Shown piece after piece: positions 13,771 through 22,109 of a stretch of DNA of 23,615 nucleotides. Made by a program: the position numbers and the translations under genes. This DNA comes from DASYUM01 sp036001225 (GTDB taxonomy: Bacteria > Methylomirabilota > Methylomirabilia > Rokubacteriales > DASRDR01). Below the pieces are notes generated by a model, which had not been told where the DNA came from, searched no databases, and saw only the letters and a list, made by a program, of their open reading frames with translations. The DNA is taken from contig DASYUM010000149.1 in NCBI GenBank assembly GCA_036001225.1, positions 1 to 23,615 on the forward strand, written 5' to 3'. Within the stretch, counting starts at the first letter, position 1; every line of letters starts with the position of its first letter.

Positions 13771-16166
13771 CAGGCCGGCGGCGCGGGCTCCAGGCGCAGG
13801 GTGTCCCGGGCGCTCTTCGCCACCTCCGCGCGGTCGAGCGGGAGGAAGTGGTAGCGGGCGGTGATCCACTCGGCGAGCTGGTCGCCGTAGTGCGGGCTGC
13901 CGGGATGGCCGGACTGCCCCTGAGCATCCACCGCCCACAGCCCGGGTGGCGTCGCCGCGAGATCAGCGATCAGCCGGTAGTTGGCGCCCATCGGTGCGAG
14001 GTAGTTCGGGTCATAGCCGGTGTTGCAGACCGTGGTCCCGTTGCCTTTCACCGGCAGCCCGCCGCGATCGAGGAGCCCGCCCAGCTCGCCGCGGCCCGAG
14101 AGGACGTGCGGGAGGCGGATCTGGTGGAGCTGGCCCCAGGTCCACTGCCCGATGTCGGGGCCGAGCCGGCGGGCCAGCTGGTCGAGGGCGGCCGTCAGCG
14201 CGCGCGCGACCGCCGCCTCGCGACGGGTGGTTCGGAACCAGCCGACAGCATCCTCGGCCAGAAGCTCGGTCGCCAGCCCCGCGATGGCGCCGGCGACCAG
14301 CTCGGCCTGATCGGGTGGGAAGCGCTCGTTGGCCACGGCCCGGCACCAGCGGGGGAAGAAGACCTCGAAGATCGCCGCCCCGGCCCGGTCCACCTCCATC
14401 CGGCCGTCCCAGGCCTCGAGCTGCCGGACCGCCTCGCGCCCGCGGGCGTCCTCCAGCGCCGCCGGCGCCGCCGCCAGCGTCTTGAGGAGCCGCGGCACGC
14501 AGTCGACGGCGCGGAGGGAGAGGACGTCCTGGTGCATCCGGGCGACGTCGTCCCGCGAAAGCTGCGGGGTGGCCTCGATCATCTGGCGAATGCGACGCGC
14601 GCGGTGTCCGCTCGACCAGCTCCCCGACAGCGGGTAGGGGAAGTCATCGGGGGCGGGGCGGTTGTTGGCGGTCGCGATCCAGCCACGCTCCGGATCGGCG
14701 AGGCCCGGCATGGCCTCGAAAGGGATGAGCCCTTCCCACTGGTGGCGAGGGTCCCAGCCCGGCCGGTAGGCCCGCTCGCGGACCGAGCGGATCGGGATGC
14801 CGCCGGCGGCCTGATACCCGATGTGGCCATGGGCATCGGCGAAGACGAGGCTCCAGGTCGGCACCCGCCAGCCGCCAAGGGCTTTGCGCGCCTGCTCGAC
14901 GGACTGGGCGCGGTTCAGCCCGAGGAGCGCCGAGAGCCAGCCGCACGGTGTCGCGCCGAGCCAGCGGAGCGCGACGGGACCGGTGTGACGCGCGGCCGGC
15001 GGTAGCAGCTCGTCCACGATCGGCCCGTTGCGCGAGGCGCGGATCACCCTGCGGCCCGGCGCCGTCCCCTTGACGCGGATCTCCTCCACCCGCTCCCGGG
15101 CTGGCTCCCAGCGGCCGTCGTAGAGGAAGCAGCCGGGATGGGCGGCGTCGGTCCGCTCCTGGTAGAGGTCGCGCTGGGAGCAGATGTTGTTGGTCACGCC
15201 CCAGGCTAGCCCCCGCGTGCGGCCGAAGATGACGGCCGGAACGCCCGCGTACCCCGTGCCGACCACGTCGAAGGAGCCGCCGCAGAGATGAACCTCGTAC
15301 CAGCAGGACACCGCGCCGAAGGCGATGTGGGGGTCGCTGGCCAGCAGGGGCCAGCCGGTGGCGCTTCGCGTGCCGGCCACCACCCAGTTGTTGCTGCCGC
15401 GGCCTTCGTCGGGATCGCCGACCGCCGCCCCGATCGGCTCGGCGCCCCGTCGCCCCGTGGGATACGCGCCAGGGGGCAGGATGCTCTCCTCGTCGGCCTC
15501 GCCGCGAAGGAAGGCCTGGTAGAGCGCGCCCTCGCCGAGCGCCCGCTTGGCGAGCTCGGGGATCGCGATGACCGGGAAGCGGACGGTGAGGTAGTAGCGG
15601 AACTCGACGGCGACGGCGAGCGAGTCGACGGGCGACCACGCCTCCGGCGCGTAGTCGAGGAGGTCGAACTCGATCGGTGGCCGCGCGCGGCTGGCCGTGA
15701 TGACCGCGTTGATCCCGTCGCTGAAGGCCGAGAGGAGCGCCCCGGTCTCGCCCGGCAACTCGGCCCACTCGGCCTCGGCGATCCGGCGGAGCCCGAGCGT
15801 GCGAGCGATGATGTCCGGCTCGAGGCCGGCAGGGCCGAGGACCTCGGCCAGCGTACCGGAGGCCTTCCGCCGCAGGTAGTCGAGCTGGAAGAGGCGGTCC
15901 TCGGCCATCGCATGGCCGAAGGCGAAGAAGAGGGCGGTGTCGGTCTCGGCGAAGACGTGGGGGATGCCCCAGGCATCGCGTCGGATCTCGGCCGGGTGGC
16001 CGCCGGCCACGCGCCGGGTCCCGCCGGGCGACGGGACGCGGGCCGCCGCCTCCTCGCGCCACCAGGCGTCGAGCTCGGCCCGCGTGATCCCGGCGGCTGC
16101 GCACACCGCGGCGATGGGCTCGCCGGCGCCGAGGCGTCGGAGCATCGTCTTCGCGTCGAGTTGCAT
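13770..16166 (-). CDS. Penicillin acylase family protein (Ntn hydrolase), cytoplasmic form
   Basis: A 798-residue protein of the peptidase S45 family, which cuts itself to expose a serine or other N-terminal nucleophile and then hydrolyses amide bonds of acylated substrates (beta-lactams, acyl-homoserine lactones, other N-acyl compounds). The conserved GSNNWVV at 257-263 places the nucleophile at Ser258, so the alpha chain would be about 257 residues and the beta chain about 540. IRRDAWGIPHVFAETD (61-76) and the AEDRLFQLD motif (88-96) are typical. No signal peptide is seen; residues about 8-36 look like a helix-turn-helix (LRRLGAGEPIAAVCAAAGIT). ATG 16166 has a GGAGGAGG region seven bases upstream and a -10-like TATAGT at 16197-16192. 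The real substrate is unknown. Confidence 0.88.
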   Translation of the reverse strand: MQLDAKTMLRRLGAGEPIAAVCAAAGITRAELDAWWREEAAARVPSPGGTRRVAGGHPAEIRRDAWGIPHVFAETDTALFFAFGHAMAEDRLFQLDYLRRKASGTLAEVLGPAGLEPDIIARTLGLRRIAEAEWAELPGETGALLSAFSDGINAVITASRARPPIEFDLLDYAPEAWSPVDSLAVAVEFRYYLTVRFPVIAIPELAKRALGEGALYQAFLRGEADEESILPPGAYPTGRRGAEPIGAAVGDPDEGRGSNNWVVAGTRSATGWPLLASDPHIAFGAVSCWYEVHLCGGSFDVVGTGYAGVPAVIFGRTRGLAWGVTNNICSQRDLYQERTDAAHPGCFLYDGRWEPARERVEEIRVKGTAPGRRVIRASRNGPIVDELLPPAARHTGPVALRWLGATPCGWLSALLGLNRAQSVEQARKALGGWRVPTWSLVFADAHGHIGYQAAGGIPIRSVRERAYRPGWDPRHQWEGLIPFEAMPGLADPERGWIATANNRPAPDDFPYPLSGSWSSGHRARRIRQMIEATPQLSRDDVARMHQDVLSLRAVDCVPRLLKTLAAAPAALEDARGREAVRQLEAWDGRMEVDRAGAAIFEVFFPRWCRAVANERFPPDQAELVAGAIAGLATELLAEDAVGWFRTTRREAAVARALTAALDQLARRLGPDIGQWTWGQLHQIRLPHVLSGRGELGGLLDRGGLPVKGNGTTVCNTGYDPNYLAPMGANYRLIADLAATPPGLWAVDAQGQSGHPGSPHYGDQLAEWITARYHFLPLDRAEVAKSARDTLRLEPAPPA

Positions 16167-16211
16167 GTCGATACCTCCTCCTCGCCGGCTCACTATACCG
16201 GGCGGCCGTGC

Positions 16212-16922
16212 TCACGAGCCCGAGGCAAAGAACTGCCGCTCCAGGAACTGCCCCGCCTGCTCGGCCGCTTTGCGGACCGCGTTGGTCAGGTTAGGGTAGT
16301 CGGGCGGCTGGTCCCACTCCCCTTCCACGGGGACGATGCTGTCCTCGACGGTCATGAACGCCTGCCACTGCAGTTGGTTGGTCCGGAGGTTTACCAGCCG
16401 GCCTCTAGCCCTCACCATGCCCTTGTGCGGGCCGACCGGGATGCCGAGCACGTATTTCCGGGCGGTGCCCCAGGCGTCGACCGACAACAGAAGCACGAGG
16501 TCCGCGCTCTCCGTCCCGGCGAGAGACCGGACGTCGCGGTCCAGGACCGCGTCACCGGACCCCGTGAACTTCGGGAACTGCTCCAGGTCGACCCGCCGCT
16601 CCAGATGCCGGGCCGTGAAGCCGCGCTGCTGGAGTCTCTGCACGAACCGCTCGGCGGTCGCTTCGAATTCGGCCAGCTCGACCTTGCGAAGGAATGTCCG
16701 CATCTGCGAGCGCAGGACCTCGTTGACGACGAGCGCCACCAGGCCCTCGGTCTCGCGTCCCTCCTGATACACATCCGGGTCCGGGAGCGTCGTCAGGCTC
16801 ACCGCGATCCGCGCGTCTTTCGCCTGCCAGAAGGACGACTGGAGCGGGATGGCCTTCTGGCACCCGGCCAGAAGCAGCACGAGCACCCACGCCACGAAAA
16901 CGAAGCCCCGGCGCTGCCGCAT
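16212..16922 (-). CDS. Putative lipoprotein of unknown function
   Basis: A 236-residue protein with a lipoprotein signal: a basic MRQRR start, a hydrophobic core and the lipobox LAGC with the lipidated Cys21. I do not recognise the rest. It contains strand-rich stretches (RIAVSLTTLPD near 38-48, ADLVLLLSVDAW near 138-149) and an aromatic, amphipathic C-terminus that could be helical (residues 213-232). AAGGAGGT five bases before the ATG at 16922 is a near-perfect ribosome site. It is followed 45 bases later by the acylase gene on the same strand, so the two may share a transcript, but the intervening TATAGT suggests the acylase also has its own promoter. Probably anchored in a cytoplasmic or outer membrane. 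Confidence 0.8.
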   Translation of the reverse strand: MRQRRGFVFVAWVLVLLLAGCQKAIPLQSSFWQAKDARIAVSLTTLPDPDVYQEGRETEGLVALVVNEVLRSQMRTFLRKVELAEFEATAERFVQRLQQRGFTARHLERRVDLEQFPKFTGSGDAVLDRDVRSLAGTESADLVLLLSVDAWGTARKYVLGIPVGPHKGMVRARGRLVNLRTNQLQWQAFMTVEDSIVPVEGEWDQPPDYPNLTNAVRKAAEQAGQFLERQFFASGS

Positions 16923-17135
16923 GATTGACCTCCTTGGGCGAGCCTGCAGGAGAAATGAAGCGCCTGTCGAGGCGGGCCGTCAAGCCCGGCCGGCGGCCGG
17001 CCTCGAGTCGGACGGCGGCGGGAGGCCGAAGGCACCGAGCGGCGAGGCCGTTTGACAGGCTCCGGGGGGGCTGGCTAGGATGGGGCCACTCGCCGAAGCA
17101 GGTTCCCCGCAGTCACGACGCTGAAGGAGGAGCCC
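16923..17135. other. Divergent intergenic region
   Basis: This 213-base gap separates the leftward lipoprotein gene and the rightward binding protein operon. Besides the + promoter at 17052-17081 there is a leftward -35-like TTGACG on the - strand near 16983 without a convincing -10. The ribosome sites of both flanking genes lie at its ends. No small ORF with a ribosome site stands out. Confidence 0.5.
17052..17081 (+). promoter_or_regulatory. Candidate sigma70 promoter of the binding protein operon
   Basis: A perfect -35 TTGACA (17052-17057), an 18-base G-rich spacer and a -10-like TAGGAT (17076-17081), 54 bases before the ATG of the first binding protein. This is the best promoter match in the window; the -10 matches four of six. 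Confidence 0.55.
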
Positions 17136-18674
17136 ATGGGTCGTCTCGCCACGCTCGCCGGTCTCCTCGTCCTGGTCGCCGGCCTGGCCGCGGTCCCCGA
17201 CCTGCCGGCCCAGACCAAGGACGACACCATCGTCTACGCGCTCCAGTCCGACATCGACAATTGGGATCCCCCCAACTCGGTCCTCCGGGAGTCGATCATC
17301 CTCGGCTACCACGTCTTCGATCACCTGGCGGTGCGCGACCTGAAGACCAAGAAGGTGGGCCCCAACCTGGCGGTGTCGTGGAAGAACCTCGACGACACGA
17401 CCTGGGAGGTGAAGCTCCGCCCGGGCGTGAAGTTCCACGACGGCTCGCCGTTCACCGCCCGTGACGTCAAGGCCACCTTCGAGCGCGTGCTCGATCCGGC
17501 CAAGAAGATGACCGCGCGGGGGAACCACGCCAAGATCAAGAGCGTCGAGGTCGTGGACGATCAAACGGTCAAGTTCCACACCGATGGGCCCTATCCGCTG
17601 TTCGTCGAGCGGATGACCGCCCTCGTGATGCAGTCGGAGAAGCAGATCAAGGAGAAGGGTCACGACTGGATGCAGGAGCATCCGATCGGCACCGGGCCCT
17701 ACAAGCTGGTGAGCTGGAGTCGCAAGCAGGAGCACCAGCTGGTCCGGAACGACGACTACTGGGGGGCCAAGCCCTTCTTCAAGCACGTCCGCGTCCGGAT
17801 CATCCCCGAGCAGGCGACCCAGATCGCCGAGCTGATCTCGGGGGGCGTGGACGTCATCAAGGCGGTGCCGCCCGACCAGATGGACGTCATCAACAAGTCG
17901 GGCCAGGCCCGCACCAGTACCTCCCCGATCCTCCGGACCGCCTTCCTCCAGTTCGACCAGGCCGGCCGGGGCGGGGCCAATCCCTTCCAGGACCGTCGGG
18001 TGCGGCAGGCGGCCAACCTGGCCGTGGACATGGACGCCATCATCAAGCACGTGCTGAACGGCCTCGGGGACCGGACGGCGACCGTGGTCAACCCCATGGC
18101 CTTCGGCGTCGACCCCGGCCTGAAGCCTTACAAGCAGGACCTCGCCCGGGCCAGGAAGCTCCTGGCCGACGCCGGATTCCCCAACGGCGTCGACGTCCGG
18201 TTCATGACCGGACCGCCGGTCGTCGAGCCGGCCATCCAGCAGACCAACGACGCCATCGTCGCCGACATGGCCAAGGCCGGCTTCCGCGTCCAGCAGAACT
18301 ACATCGGCGACAACACCGTCCTGGTGGCCAAGATCAAGGAGAGCAAGGCCGACCCGATGTTCAACTGGTCGTGGGGCTACTACTCGGTCTTCGACGCCGA
18401 CGCCATCCTCTACGACTGCCTGAAGTGCGGGGAGGCCTACAGCTACTACTGCAACAAGGACCTCGACGGGCTGATCATGGAAGGCCGCTCCACCCTCGAT
18501 CAGAAGAAGCGGGCCGACGTCTATCAGAAGGCCCAGAAGCTCCTGTTCGACGACGCCGCCTACCTCTTCAAGTGGGGCCTCCGCGGGGTGTGGGGGATCT
18601 CCAATCGGGTGGAGTATCAGGCGCCGGCCGACGAGATCGACCGGATGTTCACGGCCATGCCGCGGAAGAGATAG
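17136..18674 (+). CDS. ABC transporter substrate-binding protein, family 5 (DppA/OppA type), copy 1
   Basis: A 512-residue exported binding protein of the SBP_bac_5 family, which captures peptides, nickel, glutathione or other small organic ligands for Dpp/Opp-type permeases. The signal peptide has a hydrophobic core at 8-20 and probably ends at PAQ (24-26). The family stretch WEVKLRPGVKFHDGSPFTA begins near residue 89, and RQAANLAVDMDAIIKHV matches the usual NLAVD motif. AAGGAGG lies five bases before the ATG. It is the first gene after a good promoter and is followed 10 bases after its stop by a paralogue of the same length. The ligand is unknown; differences between the copies are concentrated at residues about 352-435. 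Confidence 0.92.
   Translation: MGRLATLAGLLVLVAGLAAVPDLPAQTKDDTIVYALQSDIDNWDPPNSVLRESIILGYHVFDHLAVRDLKTKKVGPNLAVSWKNLDDTTWEVKLRPGVKFHDGSPFTARDVKATFERVLDPAKKMTARGNHAKIKSVEVVDDQTVKFHTDGPYPLFVERMTALVMQSEKQIKEKGHDWMQEHPIGTGPYKLVSWSRKQEHQLVRNDDYWGAKPFFKHVRVRIIPEQATQIAELISGGVDVIKAVPPDQMDVINKSGQARTSTSPILRTAFLQFDQAGRGGANPFQDRRVRQAANLAVDMDAIIKHVLNGLGDRTATVVNPMAFGVDPGLKPYKQDLARARKLLADAGFPNGVDVRFMTGPPVVEPAIQQTNDAIVADMAKAGFRVQQNYIGDNTVLVAKIKESKADPMFNWSWGYYSVFDADAILYDCLKCGEAYSYYCNKDLDGLIMEGRSTLDQKKRADVYQKAQKLLFDDAAYLFKWGLRGVWGISNRVEYQAPADEIDRMFTAMPRKR
17398..17494 (+). repeat. Block of perfect identity A, copy 1
   Basis: These 97 bases recur without a mismatch at 18947-19043 in the second binding protein gene. 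The block codes for the conserved region around KLRPGVKFHDG. Confidence 0.9.
18465..18556 (+). repeat. Block of perfect identity B, copy 1
   Basis: These 92 bases recur without a mismatch at 20014-20105. The block codes for the region from DGLIMEGRSTLDQ to the LLFDDA segment near the C-terminus. Confidence 0.9.
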
Positions 18675-18684
18675 GAGGCCGGCC

Positions 18685-20223
18685 ATGACGCGTGCTCTCA
18701 GGGTCACGGCGCTGGCCGGGCTGGCGTTCGGGCTACTGACCCCCGCCGACCTGCCGGCCCAGACCAAGGACGACACCGTCGTCTACGCGCTGGTGTCCGA
18801 CGTCGGCAACTGGGATCCCCCCAACTCGGTGCTCCGGGAGTCGATCATCCTCGGCTACCACGTCTTCGACCACCTGGCCGCGCGCGATCCCAAGACCGGC
18901 AAGGTCGGCCCCAGCCTCGCCCTCTCCTGGAAGGCCCTCGACGACGCGACCTGGGAGGTGAAGCTCCGCCCGGGCGTGAAGTTCCACGACGGCTCGCCGT
19001 TCACCGCCCGTGACGTCAAGGCCACCTTCGAGCGCGTGCTCGACCCGACCCGGAAGATGCCGCTGCGCGGCAACCACCTCAAGATCAAGAGCGTGGAGGT
19101 CGTGGACGACCACACCGCGCGCTTCCTCACCGACGGCCCCTACCCGCTGTTCGTCGAGCGGATGACCTCGCTCACCATGCAGTCCGAGAAGGTGATGCGG
19201 GAGAAGGGCCACGACTGGATGCAGGAGAACCCGGTCGGCACCGGGCCCTACAAGCTGGTCCGGTGGGACCGGAAGCGCGAGCACCTCCTGGTCCGCAACG
19301 ACGACTACTGGGGGCCCAAGCCGTACTTCAAGTACGTCCGGGTGCGGATCATCCCCGAGCAGGCGACCCAGATCGCCGAGCTGATCTCGGGCGGGGTGGA
19401 CGTGATCAAGTCGGTGCCCCCCGACCAGATGGACACCATCAATCGGTCCGGGGCCGCCCGGGTCTCGACCTCGCCCATCCTGCGCACCGCGCTGTTGCAG
19501 CTCGACCAGGCCGCCCGCGGGGGCCCCAACCCCTTCACCGATCGCCGCGTCCGGCAGGCGGCCAACCTGGCCGCCGACCTGGACGCGGTCATCAAGCACG
19601 TCCTGAACGGGCTCGGGGACCGGGTGGCCACCGTGGTCAATCCGATGGCCTTCGGCTTCGATCCGGCGCTCAAGCCGTACCGCCCGGAGCCCGAGCGGGC
19701 GAAGAAGCTGCTGGCCGAGGCCGGTTATCCGAACGGGCTCGACGTGCGCTTCCAGACCGGGCTGGAGGGGACCGAGCCCGCGACCCTCCAGACCAACGAG
19801 GCGATCGTGGCCGACCTGGCCAAAGCCGGCATCCGGGCCCAGCAGCAGTACATCGGCGACACGGTCGTCTACTCGACGCGCGTCCGGGAAGGCAAGGCCG
19901 GCCCCATGTTGAACCTGAACTGGGGCTACTACTCGGTCTTCGACGCCGACGCCATCCTCTTCGACATCTTCGCCTGCGGGCAGCCGTTCAGCTACTACTG
20001 CAACAAGGACCTGGACGGGCTGATCATGGAAGGCCGCTCCACCCTCGATCAGAAGAAGCGGGCCGACGTCTATCAGAAGGCCCAGAAGCTCCTGTTCGAC
20101 GACGCGGCGGCCGTCTACAAGTGGGGTCTCCGCGGCGTCTGGGGCATCAGTAACCGCGTCGAGTACGAGGCGCCCCGCGACGAGATCGATCGCATGTTCG
20201 TCGTGACGCCGCGCAAGAAATGA
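18685..20223 (+). CDS. ABC transporter substrate-binding protein, family 5, copy 2
   Basis: A 512-residue tandem paralogue of the preceding gene, of identical length, by eye roughly three quarters identical in protein and higher in patches. Its signal peptide core (residues 6-18) differs from copy 1 but the mature start at LPAQTKDD is the same. AGGAGG overlaps the stop of copy 1 and lies six bases before the ATG, so both are translated from one transcript. Two long DNA blocks are identical to copy 1 (18947-19043 and 20014-20105). Divergence is greatest from about residue 352 to 435, and residues there often contact ligand in this family. A second binding protein with different specificity feeding the same permease is the simplest reading. 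Confidence 0.92.
   Translation: MTRALRVTALAGLAFGLLTPADLPAQTKDDTVVYALVSDVGNWDPPNSVLRESIILGYHVFDHLAARDPKTGKVGPSLALSWKALDDATWEVKLRPGVKFHDGSPFTARDVKATFERVLDPTRKMPLRGNHLKIKSVEVVDDHTARFLTDGPYPLFVERMTSLTMQSEKVMREKGHDWMQENPVGTGPYKLVRWDRKREHLLVRNDDYWGPKPYFKYVRVRIIPEQATQIAELISGGVDVIKSVPPDQMDTINRSGAARVSTSPILRTALLQLDQAARGGPNPFTDRRVRQAANLAADLDAVIKHVLNGLGDRVATVVNPMAFGFDPALKPYRPEPERAKKLLAEAGYPNGLDVRFQTGLEGTEPATLQTNEAIVADLAKAGIRAQQQYIGDTVVYSTRVREGKAGPMLNLNWGYYSVFDADAILFDIFACGQPFSYYCNKDLDGLIMEGRSTLDQKKRADVYQKAQKLLFDDAAAVYKWGLRGVWGISNRVEYEAPRDEIDRMFVVTPRKK
18947..19043 (+). repeat. Block of perfect identity A, copy 2
   Basis: Identical to 17398-17494 over 97 bases, with synonymous and nonsynonymous differences resuming on either side. 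Confidence 0.9.
20014..20105 (+). repeat. Block of perfect identity B, copy 2
   Basis: Identical to 18465-18556 over 92 bases; the sequence diverges at the next codon. Confidence 0.9.
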
Positions 20224-20229
20224 CGTGCC

Positions 20230-20261
20230 CTCCCTCTCCCTCCCGCCGGAGGGAGAGGGAG
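20230..20261 (+). terminator. Strong hairpin between binding protein and permease genes
   Basis: Perfect 14-base arms CTCCCTCTCCCTCC (20230-20243) and GGAGGGAGAGGGAG (20248-20261) around CGCC, just after the stop of the second binding protein. No U-tract follows. It most likely limits read-through or protects the 3' end of the upstream mRNA, giving more binding protein than permease. Confidence 0.6.
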
Positions 20262-20274
20262 TAGTCTCGCTCCG

Positions 20275-21192
20275 GTGAAGCGCTATCTGGCCCGCCAGCT
20301 CGTCCAGCTGGTCGTGGTCGTCATCGGCATCTCGATCCTCTCCTTCGCGATCCTCCACGTCATCGGCGACCCCGTCCTGCTGCTGCTTCCCCAGAACGCG
20401 GGCAAGGAGGAGTTCGAGCGCTACCGCCACCTCCTCGGCCTCGACCAGCCGATCTGGGTCCAGTACTGGAAGTTCGCCAGCCGGGCCGTCCAGGGGGACT
20501 TCGGGAAGTCCTGGTACGCCGACACGCCGGCCTTCCGGCTGGTGCTGGAGCGGATGCCGCCCACCATCTACCTCACGCTGGCCGGCCTGGGGGCCGGCTT
20601 GCTGATCGCGCTCCCCCTCGGGATCCTGGCCGCGCTCCGGCGCCATTCGCTCCTCGACAACCTCTGCACCATCGTCGCGGTGGCCGGCCAGGCGATGCCG
20701 CTCTTCTGGCTCGGCATCATGCTCATCATCATCTTCGCCGTTCGCCTCAAGCTCCTGCCGGCGTCCGGCTACGGCACCTGGCAGCACTTCCTGATGCCGG
20801 CCTTCTGCCTGGGGGCGTTCCTGGCCCCCATCACGATGCGGCTGGTGCGGTCGGGCGTCATCGAGGTGATGAACATGGAGTTCATCAAGACCGCGCGCGC
20901 CAAGGGAGTCGGCGAGGGGACGGTGGTGGTGAAGCACGCCTTCCGCAACGCCTGCATCCCGGTCATCACCGTGCTGGGACTCCAGTTCGGCCAGCTCCTC
21001 GGCGGCGCCATCATCACCGAGACGGTCTTCGCCTGGCCGGGGGTGGCCACGCTGGCGGTGGACTCGATCCGCAACCAGGACTTCCCGGTCGTCCAGTGCG
21101 CGGTGGTCCTGCTGGCGGTGATCATCGTGGTGGTGAACCTGGTCGTCGATGTCGCGGTCGGCTTGATCGATCCGCGGATTCGGGTCGCATGA
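20275..21192 (+). CDS. ABC transporter permease, DppB/OppB type
   Basis: A 305-residue inner-membrane permease, one of two channel subunits of a Dpp/Opp-type importer. The first membrane segment is at 9-28, a periplasmic loop holds GDFGKSW near 74-80, and five further segments follow, the last at about 273-296. The EAA loop is at about 202-226 with MEFIKTARAKGVGEGTVV. The start is the GTG at 20275; there is no strong ribosome site, and a hairpin lies 14 bases upstream. The stop overlaps the ATG of the second permease (ATGA). Length and motifs are normal. It probably serves both upstream binding proteins. Confidence 0.9.
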   Translation: MKRYLARQLVQLVVVVIGISILSFAILHVIGDPVLLLLPQNAGKEEFERYRHLLGLDQPIWVQYWKFASRAVQGDFGKSWYADTPAFRLVLERMPPTIYLTLAGLGAGLLIALPLGILAALRRHSLLDNLCTIVAVAGQAMPLFWLGIMLIIIFAVRLKLLPASGYGTWQHFLMPAFCLGAFLAPITMRLVRSGVIEVMNMEFIKTARAKGVGEGTVVVKHAFRNACIPVITVLGLQFGQLLGGAIITETVFAWPGVATLAVDSIRNQDFPVVQCAVVLLAVIIVVVNLVVDVAVGLIDPRIRVA

Positions 21193-22109
21193 CGGCGGCT
21201 CGGGCCGCGGGCGAGATGATCGACGCCCGCCCGGCGCCGGGGCTCGTCGAGGCCCGGCCGGCCCAGGTCTCGCTCCGGCGCGTCTGGCGGCTCAAGTGGG
21301 GGCTGGCGGCGACCGTCTTGCTGCTCGCCATCGTGGCCAGCGCGGTCTTCGCGCCCTGGCTCGCCCCCCACGACCCGCTCGCCGTGAACATCCGCCACCG
21401 GCTGGCGCCCCCGGCCTGGATGGAGGGCGGGGCGCCCGCGCACTGGCTGGGGACGGATCAGGTCGGGCGCGATCTGTTGTCCCGCGTCATCTACGGCGGT
21501 CGCGTGTCGCTGATGGTCGGCGTGGCGGCGGTGCTGATCTCGGCCACCATCGGCGTGCTGTCGGGCCTCGCCGCCGGATACTTCGCCGGGCGAACTGACG
21601 CCGTCGTCATGACGCTGGTGAACGTGATGCTCACGTTTCCCTTCGTCCTGCTGGCGCTGGCCGTCATCGCCGTGCTGGGACCGAGCCTCCCCAACATGAT
21701 CGCCGTCCTCGGCGCGGCCGGCTGGCCGATCTACACGCGCGTGGTTCGCGCGGAGACGCTGGCCATCCGCGAGCGCGAGTTCATCCTGGCCGGGCGCGCC
21801 CTCGGAATGGGCCACCTCCGCATCGTCTTCCGGCAGATCTTCCCCAACCTGGTGTCGGCGATCGTGGTGATCGCCACCCTCCAGGTGGCGCAGGTGATCA
21901 TCGCGGAGGCGTTCCTCTCCTTCCTCGGCCTCGGGGTCCAGCCGCCCACGCCGGCCTGGGGCAACATGCTCGGGGAGGGTCGGGTCTACATGCTGAACTC
22001 GTGGTGGATCGCCGCCTTTCCCGGCCTCGCCATCTTCGTGACGACGCTGGCGATCAATCTCATGGGCAACGCGCTGCGGGACTGGCTCGACCCGCACCTC
22101 AAACTCTGA
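21189..22109 (+). CDS. ABC transporter permease, DppC/OppC type
   Basis: A 306-residue inner-membrane permease, the partner of the preceding subunit. An N-terminal cytoplasmic tail is followed by a membrane segment at 39-58, the family signature HWLGTDQVGRDLLSR at 85-99, and five further segments. The EAA loop is at about 197-220 (EFILAGRALGMGHLRIVFRQ). The ATG at 21189 overlaps the DppB-type stop and gives the expected N-terminal tail; the frame open to 21096 is inside the previous gene. The stop shares a base with the ATG of the acyl-CoA synthetase (TGATG). No ATPase subunit genes lie between them, so they must be downstream or elsewhere. Confidence 0.9.
   Translation: MTAARAAGEMIDARPAPGLVEARPAQVSLRRVWRLKWGLAATVLLLAIVASAVFAPWLAPHDPLAVNIRHRLAPPAWMEGGAPAHWLGTDQVGRDLLSRVIYGGRVSLMVGVAAVLISATIGVLSGLAAGYFAGRTDAVVMTLVNVMLTFPFVLLALAVIAVLGPSLPNMIAVLGAAGWPIYTRVVRAETLAIREREFILAGRALGMGHLRIVFRQIFPNLVSAIVVIATLQVAQVIIAEAFLSFLGLGVQPPTPAWGNMLGEGRVYMLNSWWIAAFPGLAIFVTTLAINLMGNALRDWLDPHLKL

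Noticed and set aside
18733..20937. 734-codon open frame on the - strand across the second binding protein and first permease
   Set aside because: It is a shadow of the GC-rich codon pattern. A similar shadow lies opposite the first paralogue, as expected if it just mirrors the duplicated sense genes.
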